From Oscillospiraceae bacterium (GTDB taxonomy: Bacteria > Bacillota > Clostridia > Oscillospirales > Ruminococcaceae), in NCBI GenBank assembly GCA_020024615.1, contig JAHHTP010000006.1, forward strand, positions 1-63,068: a stretch of 63,068 nt of DNA. Direction: 5' to 3'. A program made the position numbers and the translations under genes. Positions 1-8,495 of this stretch are shown here, piece after piece (the first letter of the stretch is position 1; each line of letters opens with the position of its first letter). The notes under the pieces are model-generated. The model was not told the DNA's origin, ran no database searches, and saw nothing but the letters and a program-made list of their open reading frames with translations.

Positions 1-158
1 TTCTCCGTGCTGTTCATAAATATAAAGACAGCCGTGAGCAGTTTGAGATGAGAACCCACAAGAGACTCATTGATGTGTTAAGACCGTCTGTTAAGACTGT
101 TGAGGCATTACAGAGTCTTGAACTTCCTGCTGGCGTAGAGATCGAGATTAAATTATAA
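1..158 (+). CDS. rpsJ: 30S ribosomal protein S10, C-terminal part
   Basis: The window opens inside this gene; reading frame 3 gives about 51 residues ending at TAA 156-158. The tail contains EQFEMRTHKRL and ends VEIEIKL, the conserved S10 C-terminus with its RTH motif. S10 is a small-subunit head protein and, in other bacteria, also the NusE transcription factor. It is the first gene of the S10 operon, so the promoter and any leader are outside the window. rplC follows after 74 nt that include a good ribosome-binding site near 220. Confidence 0.95.
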   Translation, partial: LRAVHKYKDSREQFEMRTHKRLIDVLRPSVKTVEALQSLELPAGVEIEIKL

Positions 159-232
159 TCGATCATAATCTATGTCTGCGGTCATGTTGGCAATATGCCA
201 ACCAATAACCTTAAAATAGGAGGATAAACGCT

Positions 233-865
233 ATGAAAAAAGCAATTATCGGTAAGAAAATCGGTATGACCCAGATTTTCGAAGAGTCCGGAAAAGTTAT
301 TCCGGTAACTGTTGTTGAAGCTGGCCCATGCGTAGTTGTTCAGAAGAAAACTATCGAGAACGACGGCTATGAGAGCGTACAGTTAGGCTTCGGCGATGTA
401 AAAGAAAGCAAAATGATCAAGCCGCTGGCTGGTCATTTCAAAAAACACGGTGTAGCCCCGAAGAAAACCTTAAAAGAGTTCAGACTGGCTGACATCAGTG
501 TTTACAACGAAGGTGATATTGTAAAAGCTGACACCTTCGAAGTTGGCGATGCAGTAGATGTATGTGGCACCAGCAAAGGTAAAGGTTTTGCAGGTACTGT
601 TAAACGTTATGGCAACGCTCGCTTAAAAGAAACCCACGGTACTGGTCCGGTACACAGACATGCAGGCTCTATGGGCGCTTGTTCTGACCCGTCCAGAATC
701 TACAAAGGGAAAAAAATGCCGGGTCACATGGGTAATGAGAGAGTTACCGTTCAGAATCTGGAAATCGTAAAAATCGACGTTGAAAACAACTTAATCGCTA
801 TCAAAGGTGCAATTCCGGGTCCGAAAGGCGGAATCGTTACCATCGCTGATAGTGTGAAAGCATAA
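233..865 (+). CDS. rplC: 50S ribosomal protein L3
   Basis: 210 residues, the usual bacterial L3 length. It begins MKKAIIGKKIGMTQIF, the standard L3 start, and carries the conserved loop HRHAGSMGACSDPSR that reaches toward the peptidyl-transferase centre, followed by GKKMPGHMGNERVT. L3 is an early-assembly large-subunit protein. An AGGAGG site lies about 8 nt before ATG 233. rplD follows after 17 nt, in the standard S10-operon order. Confidence 0.98.
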   Translation: MKKAIIGKKIGMTQIFEESGKVIPVTVVEAGPCVVVQKKTIENDGYESVQLGFGDVKESKMIKPLAGHFKKHGVAPKKTLKEFRLADISVYNEGDIVKADTFEVGDAVDVCGTSKGKGFAGTVKRYGNARLKETHGTGPVHRHAGSMGACSDPSRIYKGKKMPGHMGNERVTVQNLEIVKIDVENNLIAIKGAIPGPKGGIVTIADSVKA

Positions 866-882
866 GGGAAGGAGGAAACATT

Positions 883-1506
883 ATGCCGACTATTTCTGTA
901 TTAAATATGGCTGGTACCGAAGTTAGCACTGTTGAGCTTAACGACACCGTATTCAGCATTGAGCCGAATGAGGTAGTAATGCACGCTGCAGTTGTAAATT
1001 ATCTTGCAAATCAGCGTCAGGGCACTCAGTCCACTCTGACCCGTACCGAGGTTCGCGGCGGTGGCCGTAAACCGTGGAGACAGAAAGGCACTGGTCACGC
1101 AAGACAGGGTTCTACCCGCGCTCCACAGTGGACTCATGGTGGTGTTGCGTTAGGTCCGAAACCGCGTGATTACAGCTACTCTCTGAATAAGAAAGTTAAA
1201 CAGCTGGCTATGAAATCCGCTCTTTCTATGAAAGTTCTGGAGAAAAATTTCGTAGTAGTTGATGCAATCGCTTTTGAGGATTACAAAACTAAAGCTGCAA
1301 TCAACATGCTGTCTGCATTAAATGCAGGTAAAAAATCTCTGATCGTAACCGCTGCTCCGGATGCGAAAGTAACCAAGAGCGCAGCAAACATCCCGGGCGT
1401 TAAAACCACCCTGGTTAACACCCTGAATGTATATGATATCATCAACTGCGATACTTTAGTAATCGCTCTGGATGCTGTCAAGAAAATCGAGGAGGTATAT
1501 GCGTAA
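883..1506 (+). CDS. rplD: 50S ribosomal protein L4
   Basis: 207 residues, normal for L4. The extended loop is recognisable from GGGRKPWRQKGTGHARQG at about residues 60-77, which lines the exit tunnel. L4 binds 23S rRNA; in E. coli it also represses the S10 operon, but that control is not established in Firmicutes. A GGAGG site precedes ATG 883. The stop overlaps the start of rplW by one base (TAATG), which suggests translational coupling. Confidence 0.98.
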   Translation: MPTISVLNMAGTEVSTVELNDTVFSIEPNEVVMHAAVVNYLANQRQGTQSTLTRTEVRGGGRKPWRQKGTGHARQGSTRAPQWTHGGVALGPKPRDYSYSLNKKVKQLAMKSALSMKVLEKNFVVVDAIAFEDYKTKAAINMLSALNAGKKSLIVTAAPDAKVTKSAANIPGVKTTLVNTLNVYDIINCDTLVIALDAVKKIEEVYA

Positions 1507-1799
1507 TGAAAACCGCTCAGGACATTATCGTTAAGCCGATTATCACTGAACGCTCCATGGGCATGGTAGCGCAGAAAAAATACACCTTCAAGGTTGCAAA
1601 AGACTCCAACAAAATCGAAATCGCTAAAGCTGTTGAGCAGCTGTTTGGCGTTAAAGTTGCTTCCGTTAACACCATGAATGTTAAAGGTCAGCTGAAAAGA
1701 CAGGGTAGATACGAAGGTTATCAGTCTGATTGGAAAAAAGCAATCGTAACCTTGACCGAAGACTCCAAGACCATCGAGTTCTTCGACGGTATGTTCTAA
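1506..1799 (+). CDS. rplW: 50S ribosomal protein L23
   Basis: 97 residues, typical of L23. It opens with the family pattern DIIVKPIITERSM and has VNTMNVKGQLKR in the rRNA-binding part. L23 sits at the tunnel exit and docks trigger factor and the signal recognition particle. The start codon shares a base with the rplD stop, and no separate promoter is visible. A 94-nt gap containing a hairpin separates it from rplB, long for this operon. Confidence 0.97.
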   Translation: MKTAQDIIVKPIITERSMGMVAQKKYTFKVAKDSNKIEIAKAVEQLFGVKVASVNTMNVKGQLKRQGRYEGYQSDWKKAIVTLTEDSKTIEFFDGMF

Positions 1800-1843
1800 T
1801 TAATTGAATTATTAAGACATTCGGAACACACCGGGTGATGTAT

Positions 1844-1864
1844 GAAAAAGCAAACGGCTTTTTC
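1844..1864 (+). other. Intra-operon stem-loop between rplW and rplB
   Basis: GAAAAAGC at 1844-1851 pairs with GCTTTTTC at 1857-1864 around a 5-nt loop. No T-run follows, so this is not a classical terminator. It may be an RNA-processing or stability element, or a chance A/T-rich hairpin. Confidence 0.4.
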
Positions 1865-1893
1865 GCTAAACCAAACAAGGAGAGTGAATTACA

Positions 1894-2724
1894 ATGGCAA
1901 TTAAGGTTTATAAACCAACAACTGCTGGTCGTCGCGGCATGACCGTTACCGACTACAGTGGTCTGTCTAAAGTAGCTCCGGAAAAATCTTTACTCGAAAG
2001 CTTAAAGAAAAAATCCGGTCGTAATAGCTATGGTAGAATCACCGTTCGTCATCGTGGCGGCGGCAACAGAGTTAAATATCGTGTTATCGATTTCAAAAGA
2101 GACAAAGAGGGTAATGCTACCGTATTAACCTTAGAGTACGATCCGAATCGTTCTGCACACATCGCACTGGTTCAGTATGAAGACGGCGAGAAGAGATACA
2201 TCATCGCTCCGGAAGGCTTAAAAGTTGGTGACGTTATTTCCTCGGGCCCGAACGCTGATATCAAACCGGGTAACGCACTGCCGATGGTTAACATTCCGGT
2301 TGGTACTTTCATCCACAATATCGAGATGCATCCGGGTCGCGGCGCACAGCTGGTAAGATCTGCAGGCAACATGGCTCAGTTAATGGCTAAAGAGGGCAAA
2401 CTTGCTCTGGTTAGACTGCCGTCTGGCGAGCTGAGAAATGTTCCGGTTGAGTGCATGGCAACAGTTGGTCAGGTTGGCAACACCGATCATGAGAACGTTA
2501 ACTACGGTAAAGCTGGTAGAAAACGTCACATGGGCTGGAGACCGACCGTTCGTGGTTCTGTAATGAACCCGTGTGACCATCCGCACGGTGGTGGTGAGGG
2601 TAAATCTCCGGTAGGTCGTCCGGGTCCTGTTACTCCGTGGGGTAAACCGGCACTGGGCTACAAAACCCGTAAGAAACATCATCGCTCCGATAAATTTATC
2701 GTAAAACGCAGAAATGATAAGTAA
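1894..2724 (+). CDS. rplB: 50S ribosomal protein L2
   Basis: 276 residues, the standard length. It starts MAIKVYKPTTAGRRGMT and holds the catalytic-centre region GVVMNPCDHPHGGGEG-like as GSVMNPCDHPHGGGEGK near residue 220; its histidine lies close to the peptidyl-transferase centre. L2 is needed for subunit joining. A GGAG site lies before ATG 1894. rpsS follows after 21 nt. Codon use matches the neighbouring r-protein genes. Confidence 0.98.
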   Translation: MAIKVYKPTTAGRRGMTVTDYSGLSKVAPEKSLLESLKKKSGRNSYGRITVRHRGGGNRVKYRVIDFKRDKEGNATVLTLEYDPNRSAHIALVQYEDGEKRYIIAPEGLKVGDVISSGPNADIKPGNALPMVNIPVGTFIHNIEMHPGRGAQLVRSAGNMAQLMAKEGKLALVRLPSGELRNVPVECMATVGQVGNTDHENVNYGKAGRKRHMGWRPTVRGSVMNPCDHPHGGGEGKSPVGRPGPVTPWGKPALGYKTRKKHHRSDKFIVKRRNDK

Positions 2725-2745
2725 TGAAGGGAGGCAGATGAATCA

Positions 2746-3027
2746 ATGAGCAGAAGCCTGAAAAAAGGCCCTTTCGTAGAAGAGTCTTTAATGAAAAAAG
2801 TAGTGGCTATGAACGAAGCAGGCGAGAAAAAGGTTGTTAAAACCTGGAGCCGTGCATCTACAATTTTCCCGGAGTTCGTAGGACACACATTTGCAGTATA
2901 TGATGGACGTAAACATGTTCCGGTATATGTAACCGAGGATATGGTAGGTCACAAACTCGGCGAGTTTGCACCGACCAGAACCTACAAAGGTCACGCTGGT
3001 TCTAAAACGTCTAATAACGGTAAGTAA
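2746..3027 (+). CDS. rpsS: 30S ribosomal protein S19
   Basis: 93 residues, usual for S19. It starts MSRSLKKGPFVEESLMKK and contains the signature FAVYDGRKHVPVYVTEDMVGHKLGEF split over residues 50-75. S19 forms a complex with S13 in the head of the 30S subunit. It lies 21 nt after rplB with a GGGAGG ribosome-binding site, and 23 nt before rplV. Confidence 0.98.
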   Translation: MSRSLKKGPFVEESLMKKVVAMNEAGEKKVVKTWSRASTIFPEFVGHTFAVYDGRKHVPVYVTEDMVGHKLGEFAPTRTYKGHAGSKTSNNGK

Positions 3028-3050
3028 GGCTGGAAGGAGGATCACATAAC

Positions 3051-3386
3051 ATGGAAGCAAAAGCTTATTTAAGATATGCCAGAATCGCTCCGAGAAAAGT
3101 TCAGATTGTTCTGGATTTAATCAGAAACCAGCCGGTAGACAAAGCGATCGCAATCCTGAAACACACCCCGAAAGCTGCAAGCGAGCTGCTTTTGAAACTT
3201 CTGAATTCGGCAATCGCAAACGCAGAAAACAATCACGGCATGAGCAAAGATGCATTATATGTATCTGAATGCTTTGTATGCCCGGGTCCGACCTTAAAAA
3301 GAATCAGACCGAGAGCAAAAGGTAGTGCAGCAAGAATTCTGAAAAGAACTTCTCACGTAACCATCGCTCTGAAAGAGAAAGAATAA
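3051..3386 (+). CDS. rplV: 50S ribosomal protein L22
   Basis: 111 residues, normal size. The N-terminus AKAYLRYARIAPRKVQIV and the late motif GPTLKRIRPRAKGSA identify L22, whose hairpin loop lines the polypeptide exit tunnel and is a known site of macrolide-resistance changes. The loop shows no insertion. AAGGAGG precedes ATG 3051 with normal spacing. rpsC follows after 20 nt. Confidence 0.98.
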   Translation: MEAKAYLRYARIAPRKVQIVLDLIRNQPVDKAIAILKHTPKAASELLLKLLNSAIANAENNHGMSKDALYVSECFVCPGPTLKRIRPRAKGSAARILKRTSHVTIALKEKE

Positions 3387-3406
3387 GCTGAAAGAGGAGG
3401 TAAACT

Positions 3407-4120
3407 ATGGGACAGAAAGTTAACCCACATGGCTTAAGAGTGGGCGTAATTAAAGATTGGGATTCCCGCTGGTTTGCAGAAAAGAAAACTTTCGGCGATA
3501 CCTTAGTTGAAGATTACAAAGTTCGTAACTTTATTAAAACTACCCTTTATGCAGCTGGTGTTCCGCGCGTAGAGATCGAGCGTGAGGCTTCTAAAGTCAG
3601 AATCAACATCCACTGTGCTAAACCGGGTATGGTAATCGGTAAAGGTGGCGCTGAAATCAACGTACTCCGTAGCAAAATTGAAGCTATGGTAAATAAACCG
3701 GTAGTTCTCAATATCGTTGAGGTTAAACAGCCTGATATGGATGCACAGTTAGTAGCAGAGAACATTGCAGCTCAGTTAGAGCGTCGTGTTTCTTTCCGCC
3801 GTGCATTAAAACAGTCTATCGGTCGCACCATGAAATTAGGTGCAAAAGGTATTAAAACTACCGTTTCTGGTCGTGTGGGCGGTGCTGAGATTGCTCGTAC
3901 TGAATCTTATCATGAAGGCACCATTCCGCTGCAGACAATTCGTGCAGATATCGACTACGGTTTTGCTGAAGCAAATACCACTTACGGCAAAATCGGCGTT
4001 AAAGTTTGGATCTACAAAGGCGAGGTTCTGAAAGGTAAAGTTGCAGTGCAGCAGCCGACTCAGGAAAGACGTCAGCGTAGAGCTCCGAGAAAACCGAGAG
4101 AAGAAGGAGGTAGCAACTAA
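3407..4120 (+). CDS. rpsC: 30S ribosomal protein S3
   Basis: 237 residues. It starts MGQKVNPHGLRVGVIKDWD and has the type II KH-domain loop PGMVIGKGGAEI at about residues 72-83, which binds RNA at the mRNA entry channel. The C-terminus is a basic tail rich in Arg and Gln, a little longer than in E. coli. The stop shares one base with the start of rplP (TAATG), and the last codons hold the GGAGG site that serves rplP. Confidence 0.98.
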   Translation: MGQKVNPHGLRVGVIKDWDSRWFAEKKTFGDTLVEDYKVRNFIKTTLYAAGVPRVEIEREASKVRINIHCAKPGMVIGKGGAEINVLRSKIEAMVNKPVVLNIVEVKQPDMDAQLVAENIAAQLERRVSFRRALKQSIGRTMKLGAKGIKTTVSGRVGGAEIARTESYHEGTIPLQTIRADIDYGFAEANTTYGKIGVKVWIYKGEVLKGKVAVQQPTQERRQRRAPRKPREEGGSN

Positions 4121-4545
4121 TGTTATTGCCAAAACGTGTTAAATATCGTCGCGTTCATAGAGGCCGTTTAACCGGTAAAGCTATGCGTGGCAATACCGTA
4201 AGCTATGGCGATTTCGGCCTTCAGGCTTTAGAGCCGGCTTGGGTTACTTCCAGACAGATCGAGGCAGCTCGTATCGCAATGACTCGTTACATCAAACGTG
4301 GCGGTCAGGTATGGATTAAAATTTTCCCGGACAAACCGATCACTGAGAAACCGGCTGAAACCCGAATGGGTTCTGGTAAAGGTTCTCCGGAGTACTGGGT
4401 AGCAGTTGTTAAACCGGGCAGAGTTATGTTCGAAATTGGCGGCGTAGATGCTCAGCTTGCAAAAGAAGCATTACGTCTTGCATCTTACAAACTGCCGATC
4501 AAATGTAAAATCGTAGAGAAAGATCAGACAGGTGGTGAGCAATAA
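4120..4545 (+). CDS. rplP: 50S ribosomal protein L16
   Basis: 141 residues, typical. The N-terminus LLPKRVKYRRVHRGR and the later TRMGSGKGSPEYWVAVVKPG are L16 hallmarks; L16 organises the A-site region of the large subunit. It overlaps rpsC and rpmC by one base at each end, so the three are probably translationally coupled. Its ribosome-binding site lies inside the end of rpsC. Confidence 0.98.
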   Translation: MLLPKRVKYRRVHRGRLTGKAMRGNTVSYGDFGLQALEPAWVTSRQIEAARIAMTRYIKRGGQVWIKIFPDKPITEKPAETRMGSGKGSPEYWVAVVKPGRVMFEIGGVDAQLAKEALRLASYKLPIKCKIVEKDQTGGEQ

Positions 4546-4748
4546 TGAAAGCTGTAGAAATTCGTGATATGTCCGTTATGGAACTGAACGAGAAGTTGGG
4601 CGACCTGAAGAGCGAACTTTTTAATCTGCGCTTCCAGCTCGCTGTTAATCAGTTGGAGAACCCGATGCGTATTAAAGCAGTTAAAAAAGACATTGCTCGC
4701 ATCAAAACCGTTATCCAGGAAAAAGAATCCGCAGAAAACGCACAGTAA
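4545..4748 (+). CDS. rpmC: 50S ribosomal protein L29
   Basis: 67 residues. The pattern LNEKLGDLKSELFNLRFQLA followed by ENPMRIKAVKKDIARIKT is diagnostic of L29, a small helical protein at the tunnel exit. The ATG overlaps the rplP stop by one base; the Shine-Dalgarno-like GGTGG lies within the last rplP codons. rpsQ follows after 24 nt. Confidence 0.97.
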   Translation: MKAVEIRDMSVMELNEKLGDLKSELFNLRFQLAVNQLENPMRIKAVKKDIARIKTVIQEKESAENAQ

Positions 4749-4772
4749 TTTAGCGGAAGGAGGATTTAAGCG

Positions 4773-5030
4773 ATGGCCGAGAGAAACCTGAGAAAGACCA
4801 GGGTTGGCATGGTTGTTAGCAATAAAATGGATAAAACCGTTGTTATCACCATTGCTGATAATGTCAGACATCCACTTTATAAGAAAATCGTAAAACGCAC
4901 CGTAAAACTGAAAGCACATGACGAGAACAATGCTTGTGGCATCGGTGACCGTGTGTTAGTAATGGAGACTCGTCCGCTGTCTAAAGACAAAAGATGGAGA
5001 GTCGTTGAAATCATCGAAAAAGCGAAATAA
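4773..5030 (+). CDS. rpsQ: 30S ribosomal protein S17
   Basis: 85 residues, normal. It begins MAERNLRKTRVGMVVSNKMD and includes the core TVKLKAHDENNACGIGD with the conserved late segment ETRPLSKDKRWRVVEI. S17 is a primary 16S rRNA-binding protein with an OB-like fold. GGAGG lies before ATG 4773. A 33-nt gap to rplN holds a further GGAGG. Confidence 0.98.
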   Translation: MAERNLRKTRVGMVVSNKMDKTVVITIADNVRHPLYKKIVKRTVKLKAHDENNACGIGDRVLVMETRPLSKDKRWRVVEIIEKAK

Positions 5031-5063
5031 TATAGATTTCAAAGCCGAAAGGAGGAACGCACT

Positions 5064-5432
5064 GTGGTACAGATGCAAACTTACCTGAAGGTCGCTGACA
5101 ACACCGGCGCGAAAGAGTTAATGTGTATTCGCGTATTAGGCGGTTCTAGAAGAAGATACGCTAACATTGGCGATGTTGTTGTTGCGTCCGTTAAAAAAGC
5201 AACACCAGGCGGCATGGTAAAAAAAGGCGATGTAGTAAAAGCTGTTATTGTTCGTTCTGCGAAAGGTCTTCGTCGTGATGACGGTTCCTACATCCGTTTT
5301 GATGAAAATGCTGCTGTAATTATTAAAGAAGATAAAACCCCGAGAGGAACTCGTATCTTTGGGCCGGTAGCTAGAGAGCTTCGTGACAATGAGTTCACTA
5401 AGATTCTTTCCTTAGCTCCGGAAGTACTGTAA
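5064..5432 (+). CDS. rplN: 50S ribosomal protein L14
   Basis: 122 residues, the exact usual length, which supports the GTG start at 5064 placed after AAAGGAGG. The N-terminus QMQTYLKVADNTGAKELMC and the C-terminal FGPVARELRDNEFTKILSLA identify L14, a core protein at the subunit interface. The non-ATG start is the only unusual point. rplX follows after 15 nt. Confidence 0.98.
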   Translation: MVQMQTYLKVADNTGAKELMCIRVLGGSRRRYANIGDVVVASVKKATPGGMVKKGDVVKAVIVRSAKGLRRDDGSYIRFDENAAVIIKEDKTPRGTRIFGPVARELRDNEFTKILSLAPEVL

Positions 5433-5447
5433 TCGGAGGAATATTTC

Positions 5448-5771
5448 ATGAGCAAAACATTGCACGTCAAAACCGGCGATAAAGTCATGATCATCTCCGG
5501 CAAAGACAAAGGTAAATCTGGTAAAGTTCTTGCTGTTAGCCCAAAAGAAGGCAAAGTCATCGTTGAAGGCTGCAACAAAGTTACCAAACACGTAAAACCG
5601 AGAAGAATGGGCGAGTCCGGCGGCATCGTAAAAGCTGAAGGTGCTTTATACGCTTGCAAAGTAATGCCGATCTGCCCGAAATGTGACAAACCGACTCGTG
5701 TTGGTCACATCATCAAAGACGGCAAAAAAATGCGCGTCTGCAAACACGCCGGCTGCGGCGCAACTTTTTAA
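5448..5771 (+). CDS. rplX: 50S ribosomal protein L24, with C-terminal zinc ribbon
   Basis: 107 residues. An N-terminal KOW fold is seen in KTGDKVMIISGKDKGKSGKV at residues 8-27. The C-terminal extension has four cysteines at 76, 79, 98 and 103 (C-x2-C-x18-C-x4-C), a probable zinc ribbon of the kind found in many clostridial L24 proteins. L24 starts 50S assembly. Together with S14 and L36 this makes three r-proteins of the operon that probably bind zinc. Confidence 0.97.
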   Translation: MSKTLHVKTGDKVMIISGKDKGKSGKVLAVSPKEGKVIVEGCNKVTKHVKPRRMGESGGIVKAEGALYACKVMPICPKCDKPTRVGHIIKDGKKMRVCKHAGCGATF

Positions 5772-5789
5772 TCGGGAGGAGGAAGTCGT

Positions 5790-6329
5790 ATGGCAAGAAT
5801 GAAAGAATACTATAATAACGAAGTTGCTCCGGCTTTAATGAAAAAGTTTGAGTACAAGAGTGTCATGCAGATTCCGAAGCTGGATAAAATTGTTGTAAAC
5901 GTAGCATGCGGTGAGGCTTCTACCAATGCTAAAATGATGGAAGCAATCTGCGGCGATTTAGCAGCAATTACTGGTCAGAAACCGGTTATCTGCCGCGCTA
6001 AAAAAGCAATTTCCAACTTCAAACTGCGTGAGGGCATGCCGATTGGTGCAAAAGTTACCCTGCGTGGCGAGACCATGTATGAGTTCTTAGACAGACTCTT
6101 TAATGTAGCTTTACCGCGCGTTAGAGACTTCAGAGGTGTCAGCGCAAATGGTTTCGATGGTCGTGGCAATTTCTCCATGGGCTTGAAAGAGCAGCTCATT
6201 TTCCCGGAAATTGAGTACGATCAGATTGATAAAGTTCGTGGTATGGATATCGCATTCGTTACCACTGCAAAAACCGATGAAGAGGGCCGTGAATTATTAA
6301 AACTCATGGGCGCTCCGTTCGAGAAATAA
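5790..6329 (+). CDS. rplE: 50S ribosomal protein L5
   Basis: 179 residues, normal for L5. Signatures include MQIPKLDKIVVNVACGEA, GQKPVICRAKKAISNFKLR and VRDFRGVSANGFDGRGNFS. L5 binds 5S rRNA and contacts P-site tRNA. GGGAGGAGG lies before ATG 5790. rpsN follows after 17 nt in spc-operon order. Confidence 0.98.
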   Translation: MARMKEYYNNEVAPALMKKFEYKSVMQIPKLDKIVVNVACGEASTNAKMMEAICGDLAAITGQKPVICRAKKAISNFKLREGMPIGAKVTLRGETMYEFLDRLFNVALPRVRDFRGVSANGFDGRGNFSMGLKEQLIFPEIEYDQIDKVRGMDIAFVTTAKTDEEGRELLKLMGAPFEK

Positions 6330-6346
6330 GGGGAGGAAAAGATAAG

Positions 6347-6532
6347 ATGGCAAAGACTTCTTTAAAAGTAAAACAGCAGCTTGATCCGAAATTTTCCACC
6401 CGTGCATATAACAGATGTAAAATCTGCGGAAGACCGCACGCATATCTTAGAAAATACGGTATCTGCCGTATCTGCTTCAGAGAACTGGCTTACAAAGGTC
6501 AGATCCCGGGCGTAAGAAAAGCAAGCTGGTAA
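6347..6532 (+). CDS. rpsN: 30S ribosomal protein S14, zinc-binding type
   Basis: 61 residues, the short (type Z) form. The zinc ligands are C24-x2-C27 in CKICGRP and C40-x2-C43 in CRICFRE. Type Z S14 is the main form in most Firmicutes; the zinc-free paralogue used under zinc limitation is not in this window. Last residues are VRKASW, the invariant S14 tail. It lies between rplE and rpsH as expected. Confidence 0.98.
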   Translation: MAKTSLKVKQQLDPKFSTRAYNRCKICGRPHAYLRKYGICRICFRELAYKGQIPGVRKASW

Positions 6533-6557
6533 GCACAGGAAAAGGGAGGTTTGATTC

Positions 6558-6956
6558 ATGCAAATCACGGATGCAATTGCGGATTTGCTCACTCGTATCA
6601 GAAATGCGAGCTCGGCAAAACACGAATATGTTGATATTCCTGCGTCTAACATGAAAAAAGCAATCGTTCAGATTTTAGTGGACGAAGGCTATGTTCAGAG
6701 CTACACCGTTAAAGAAGACGGCAAACAGGGTATCATCCGCGTCGCTTTAAAATACACTGAAGACAAAAAAGCAGTAATCACCGGATTAAGAAGAGTTTCT
6801 AAACCGGGCTTACGTATCTACGCAAAATGTGAGGATATGCCGAAAGTCATGAAAGGCTTAGGTATTGCAATCGTTTCCACTCCGAAGGGCGTTATGACAG
6901 ATCGTCAGGCTCGTAAAGAGAATGTTGGCGGCGAGATCCTCGCGTTTGTATGGTAA
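6558..6956 (+). CDS. rpsH: 30S ribosomal protein S8
   Basis: 132 residues, typical. It starts with DAIADLLTRIRNASSAKHE and has the C-terminal signature GVMTDRQARKENVGGEILAF. S8 binds the central 16S domain; in E. coli it also represses the spc operon, which cannot be judged here. AGGGAGG precedes ATG 6558. rplF follows after 15 nt. Confidence 0.98.
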   Translation: MQITDAIADLLTRIRNASSAKHEYVDIPASNMKKAIVQILVDEGYVQSYTVKEDGKQGIIRVALKYTEDKKAVITGLRRVSKPGLRIYAKCEDMPKVMKGLGIAIVSTPKGVMTDRQARKENVGGEILAFVW

Positions 6957-6971
6957 TAGGGAGGAAATCGA

Positions 6972-7517
6972 ATGTCCAGAATAGGTAATAAACCGATCAC
7001 TATCCCTGCCGGCGTAAGCGTTGAAGTAAATGGTCAGAACGTAACTGTTAAAGGTCCGAAAGGCACTCTGTCCATGGACATCAACAAATTAATCAGCGCA
7101 CAGGTTGAGGGAAACACTCTGACTGTTACTCGTCCGAACGACGAGAAAGAGACCAAAGCTCTGCACGGCTTAACCCGTTCCTTAGTGAACAACATGGTTG
7201 TTGGTGTATCTGAAGGTTTCAAAAAAGAGCTGGAAATCAACGGCGTTGGTTACCGTGCTGCTAAACAGGGCAAAGAGCTCGTAATGAACTTAGGATTCTC
7301 CCATCAGGTTAGAATTCCGGAAGTTGATGGTATCACCATCGATGTACCGAACGCAAACTCTGTTGTTGTTAGCGGTGCTGATAAACAGAAAGTTGGCCAG
7401 ATGGCTGCTGAAATCAGAATGAAACGTCCGCCGGAACCGTACAAAGGTAAAGGTGTTAAATACGTTGATGAAGTTATTCAGCGTAAAGAAGGTAAAGCAG
7501 GTAAAGGTAAGAAATAA
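6972..7517 (+). CDS. rplF: 50S ribosomal protein L6
   Basis: 181 residues, normal. N-terminus SRIGNKPITIPAGVSVEV and the C-terminal KRPPEPYKGKGVKYVDEVI mark L6, a two-domain protein near the GTPase-associated centre. A lysine-rich tail follows. The next gene is 88 nt away, a gap that includes a small GCAGC/GCTGC hairpin at 7556-7571 and no recognisable promoter. Confidence 0.98.
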   Translation: MSRIGNKPITIPAGVSVEVNGQNVTVKGPKGTLSMDINKLISAQVEGNTLTVTRPNDEKETKALHGLTRSLVNNMVVGVSEGFKKELEINGVGYRAAKQGKELVMNLGFSHQVRIPEVDGITIDVPNANSVVVSGADKQKVGQMAAEIRMKRPPEPYKGKGVKYVDEVIQRKEGKAGKGKK

Positions 7518-7605
7518 TTTTCTTTTCCTTAAACTTGCTCTTACATTCAATGTTAGCAGCATTATAGCTGCATAATTACAATGAAGTAAAGAGGAGTGAC
7601 ACACT

Positions 7606-7965
7606 ATGGTGACCAAACCAGATAGCAAAAAAGCTAGACTGAAAAGACACGTTAGAGTGAGAAGCAAAATCTCTGGTACACCGGAACGTCCACGCCTGAA
7701 TGTATTCCGCTCCAGCAAACACATCTACGCTCAGTTGATCGACGATGTTAATGGAGTAACCCTCGTTAGTGCTTCCACCATGGAAAAAGACTTCACCGAG
7801 TACGGCGGCAACAAAGAGGCTGCTAAGAAAGTTGGTCAGACCATCGGCGCAAGAGCACTGGAAAAAGGAATTCAGGAAGTTGTATTCGACCGCGGTGGTT
7901 TCATTTACCAGGGCAGAATCAAAGAATTAGCTGACGGCGCACGCGAGAGCGGCCTGAAGTTCTGA
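7606..7965 (+). CDS. rplR: 50S ribosomal protein L18
   Basis: 119 residues. Motifs ARLKRHVRVRSKISGTPERPRL and LNVFRSSKHIYAQLIDD, plus the C-terminal FDRGGFIYQGRIKELADGAR, identify L18, a 5S rRNA binder. The start ATG 7606 follows a GAGGAGT site. rpsE begins 15 nt later. Confidence 0.98.
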   Translation: MVTKPDSKKARLKRHVRVRSKISGTPERPRLNVFRSSKHIYAQLIDDVNGVTLVSASTMEKDFTEYGGNKEAAKKVGQTIGARALEKGIQEVVFDRGGFIYQGRIKELADGARESGLKF

Positions 7966-7980
7966 TAAGGAGGTATTGAC

Positions 7981-8481
7981 TTGGCTAGAATTGAAGCTTC
8001 TTCTATGGAGTTCCAGGAAAAAGTAGTTGCAATCAACCGCGTTTCCAAAACTGTTAAAGGCGGTCGTATCTTCAAGTTCGCGGCTTTAGTAGTTGTCGGT
8101 GACGGCAACGGTACCATCGGTTTTGGTATCGGTAAATCCGGCGAGGTTCCGGATGCAATTCGTAAAGGCATCGAGGATGCTAAGAAAAATCTGATCAAAG
8201 TTGCTCTGAAAGGTACTACCATTCCGCACGAGATCGTTGGTGAGTTCGGCGCTGGCCGCGTTTTATTAAAACCGGCTCCGCAGGGTACTGGCGTTATCGC
8301 AGGTGGCCCGGTTCGTGCCGTACTGGAAGTTGCTGGTATTCAGGACATCAGAACCAAAGCACTGCGTTCTAACAACCCGTGCAATGTTGTAAGAGCTACC
8401 GTTAACGGCTTAGCTAATTTGCGTACCGCACAGCAGGTTGCACAGATCAGAGGCAAATCTGTTAAAGAAATCTTAGGTTAA
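7981..8481 (+). CDS. rpsE: 30S ribosomal protein S5
   Basis: 166 residues with a TTG start at 7981, supported by AAGGAGG about 8 nt upstream and by normal length. The N-terminal double-stranded-RNA-binding part includes EKVVAINRVSKTVKGGRIF, followed by GDGNGTIGFGIGKSGEVPDA. S5 acts in decoding fidelity and the mRNA path. The Lys-Gly-Gly loop linked to spectinomycin binding is intact. Confidence 0.97.
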   Translation: MARIEASSMEFQEKVVAINRVSKTVKGGRIFKFAALVVVGDGNGTIGFGIGKSGEVPDAIRKGIEDAKKNLIKVALKGTTIPHEIVGEFGAGRVLLKPAPQGTGVIAGGPVRAVLEVAGIQDIRTKALRSNNPCNVVRATVNGLANLRTAQQVAQIRGKSVKEILG

Positions 8482-8495
8482 GGAGGCAGGCTGAA

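Noticed and set aside
5448..5771. L24 zinc ribbon as a fusion with a foreign domain
   Set aside because: The four-cysteine tail is common in clostridial L24, so it is a family feature, not a fusion.
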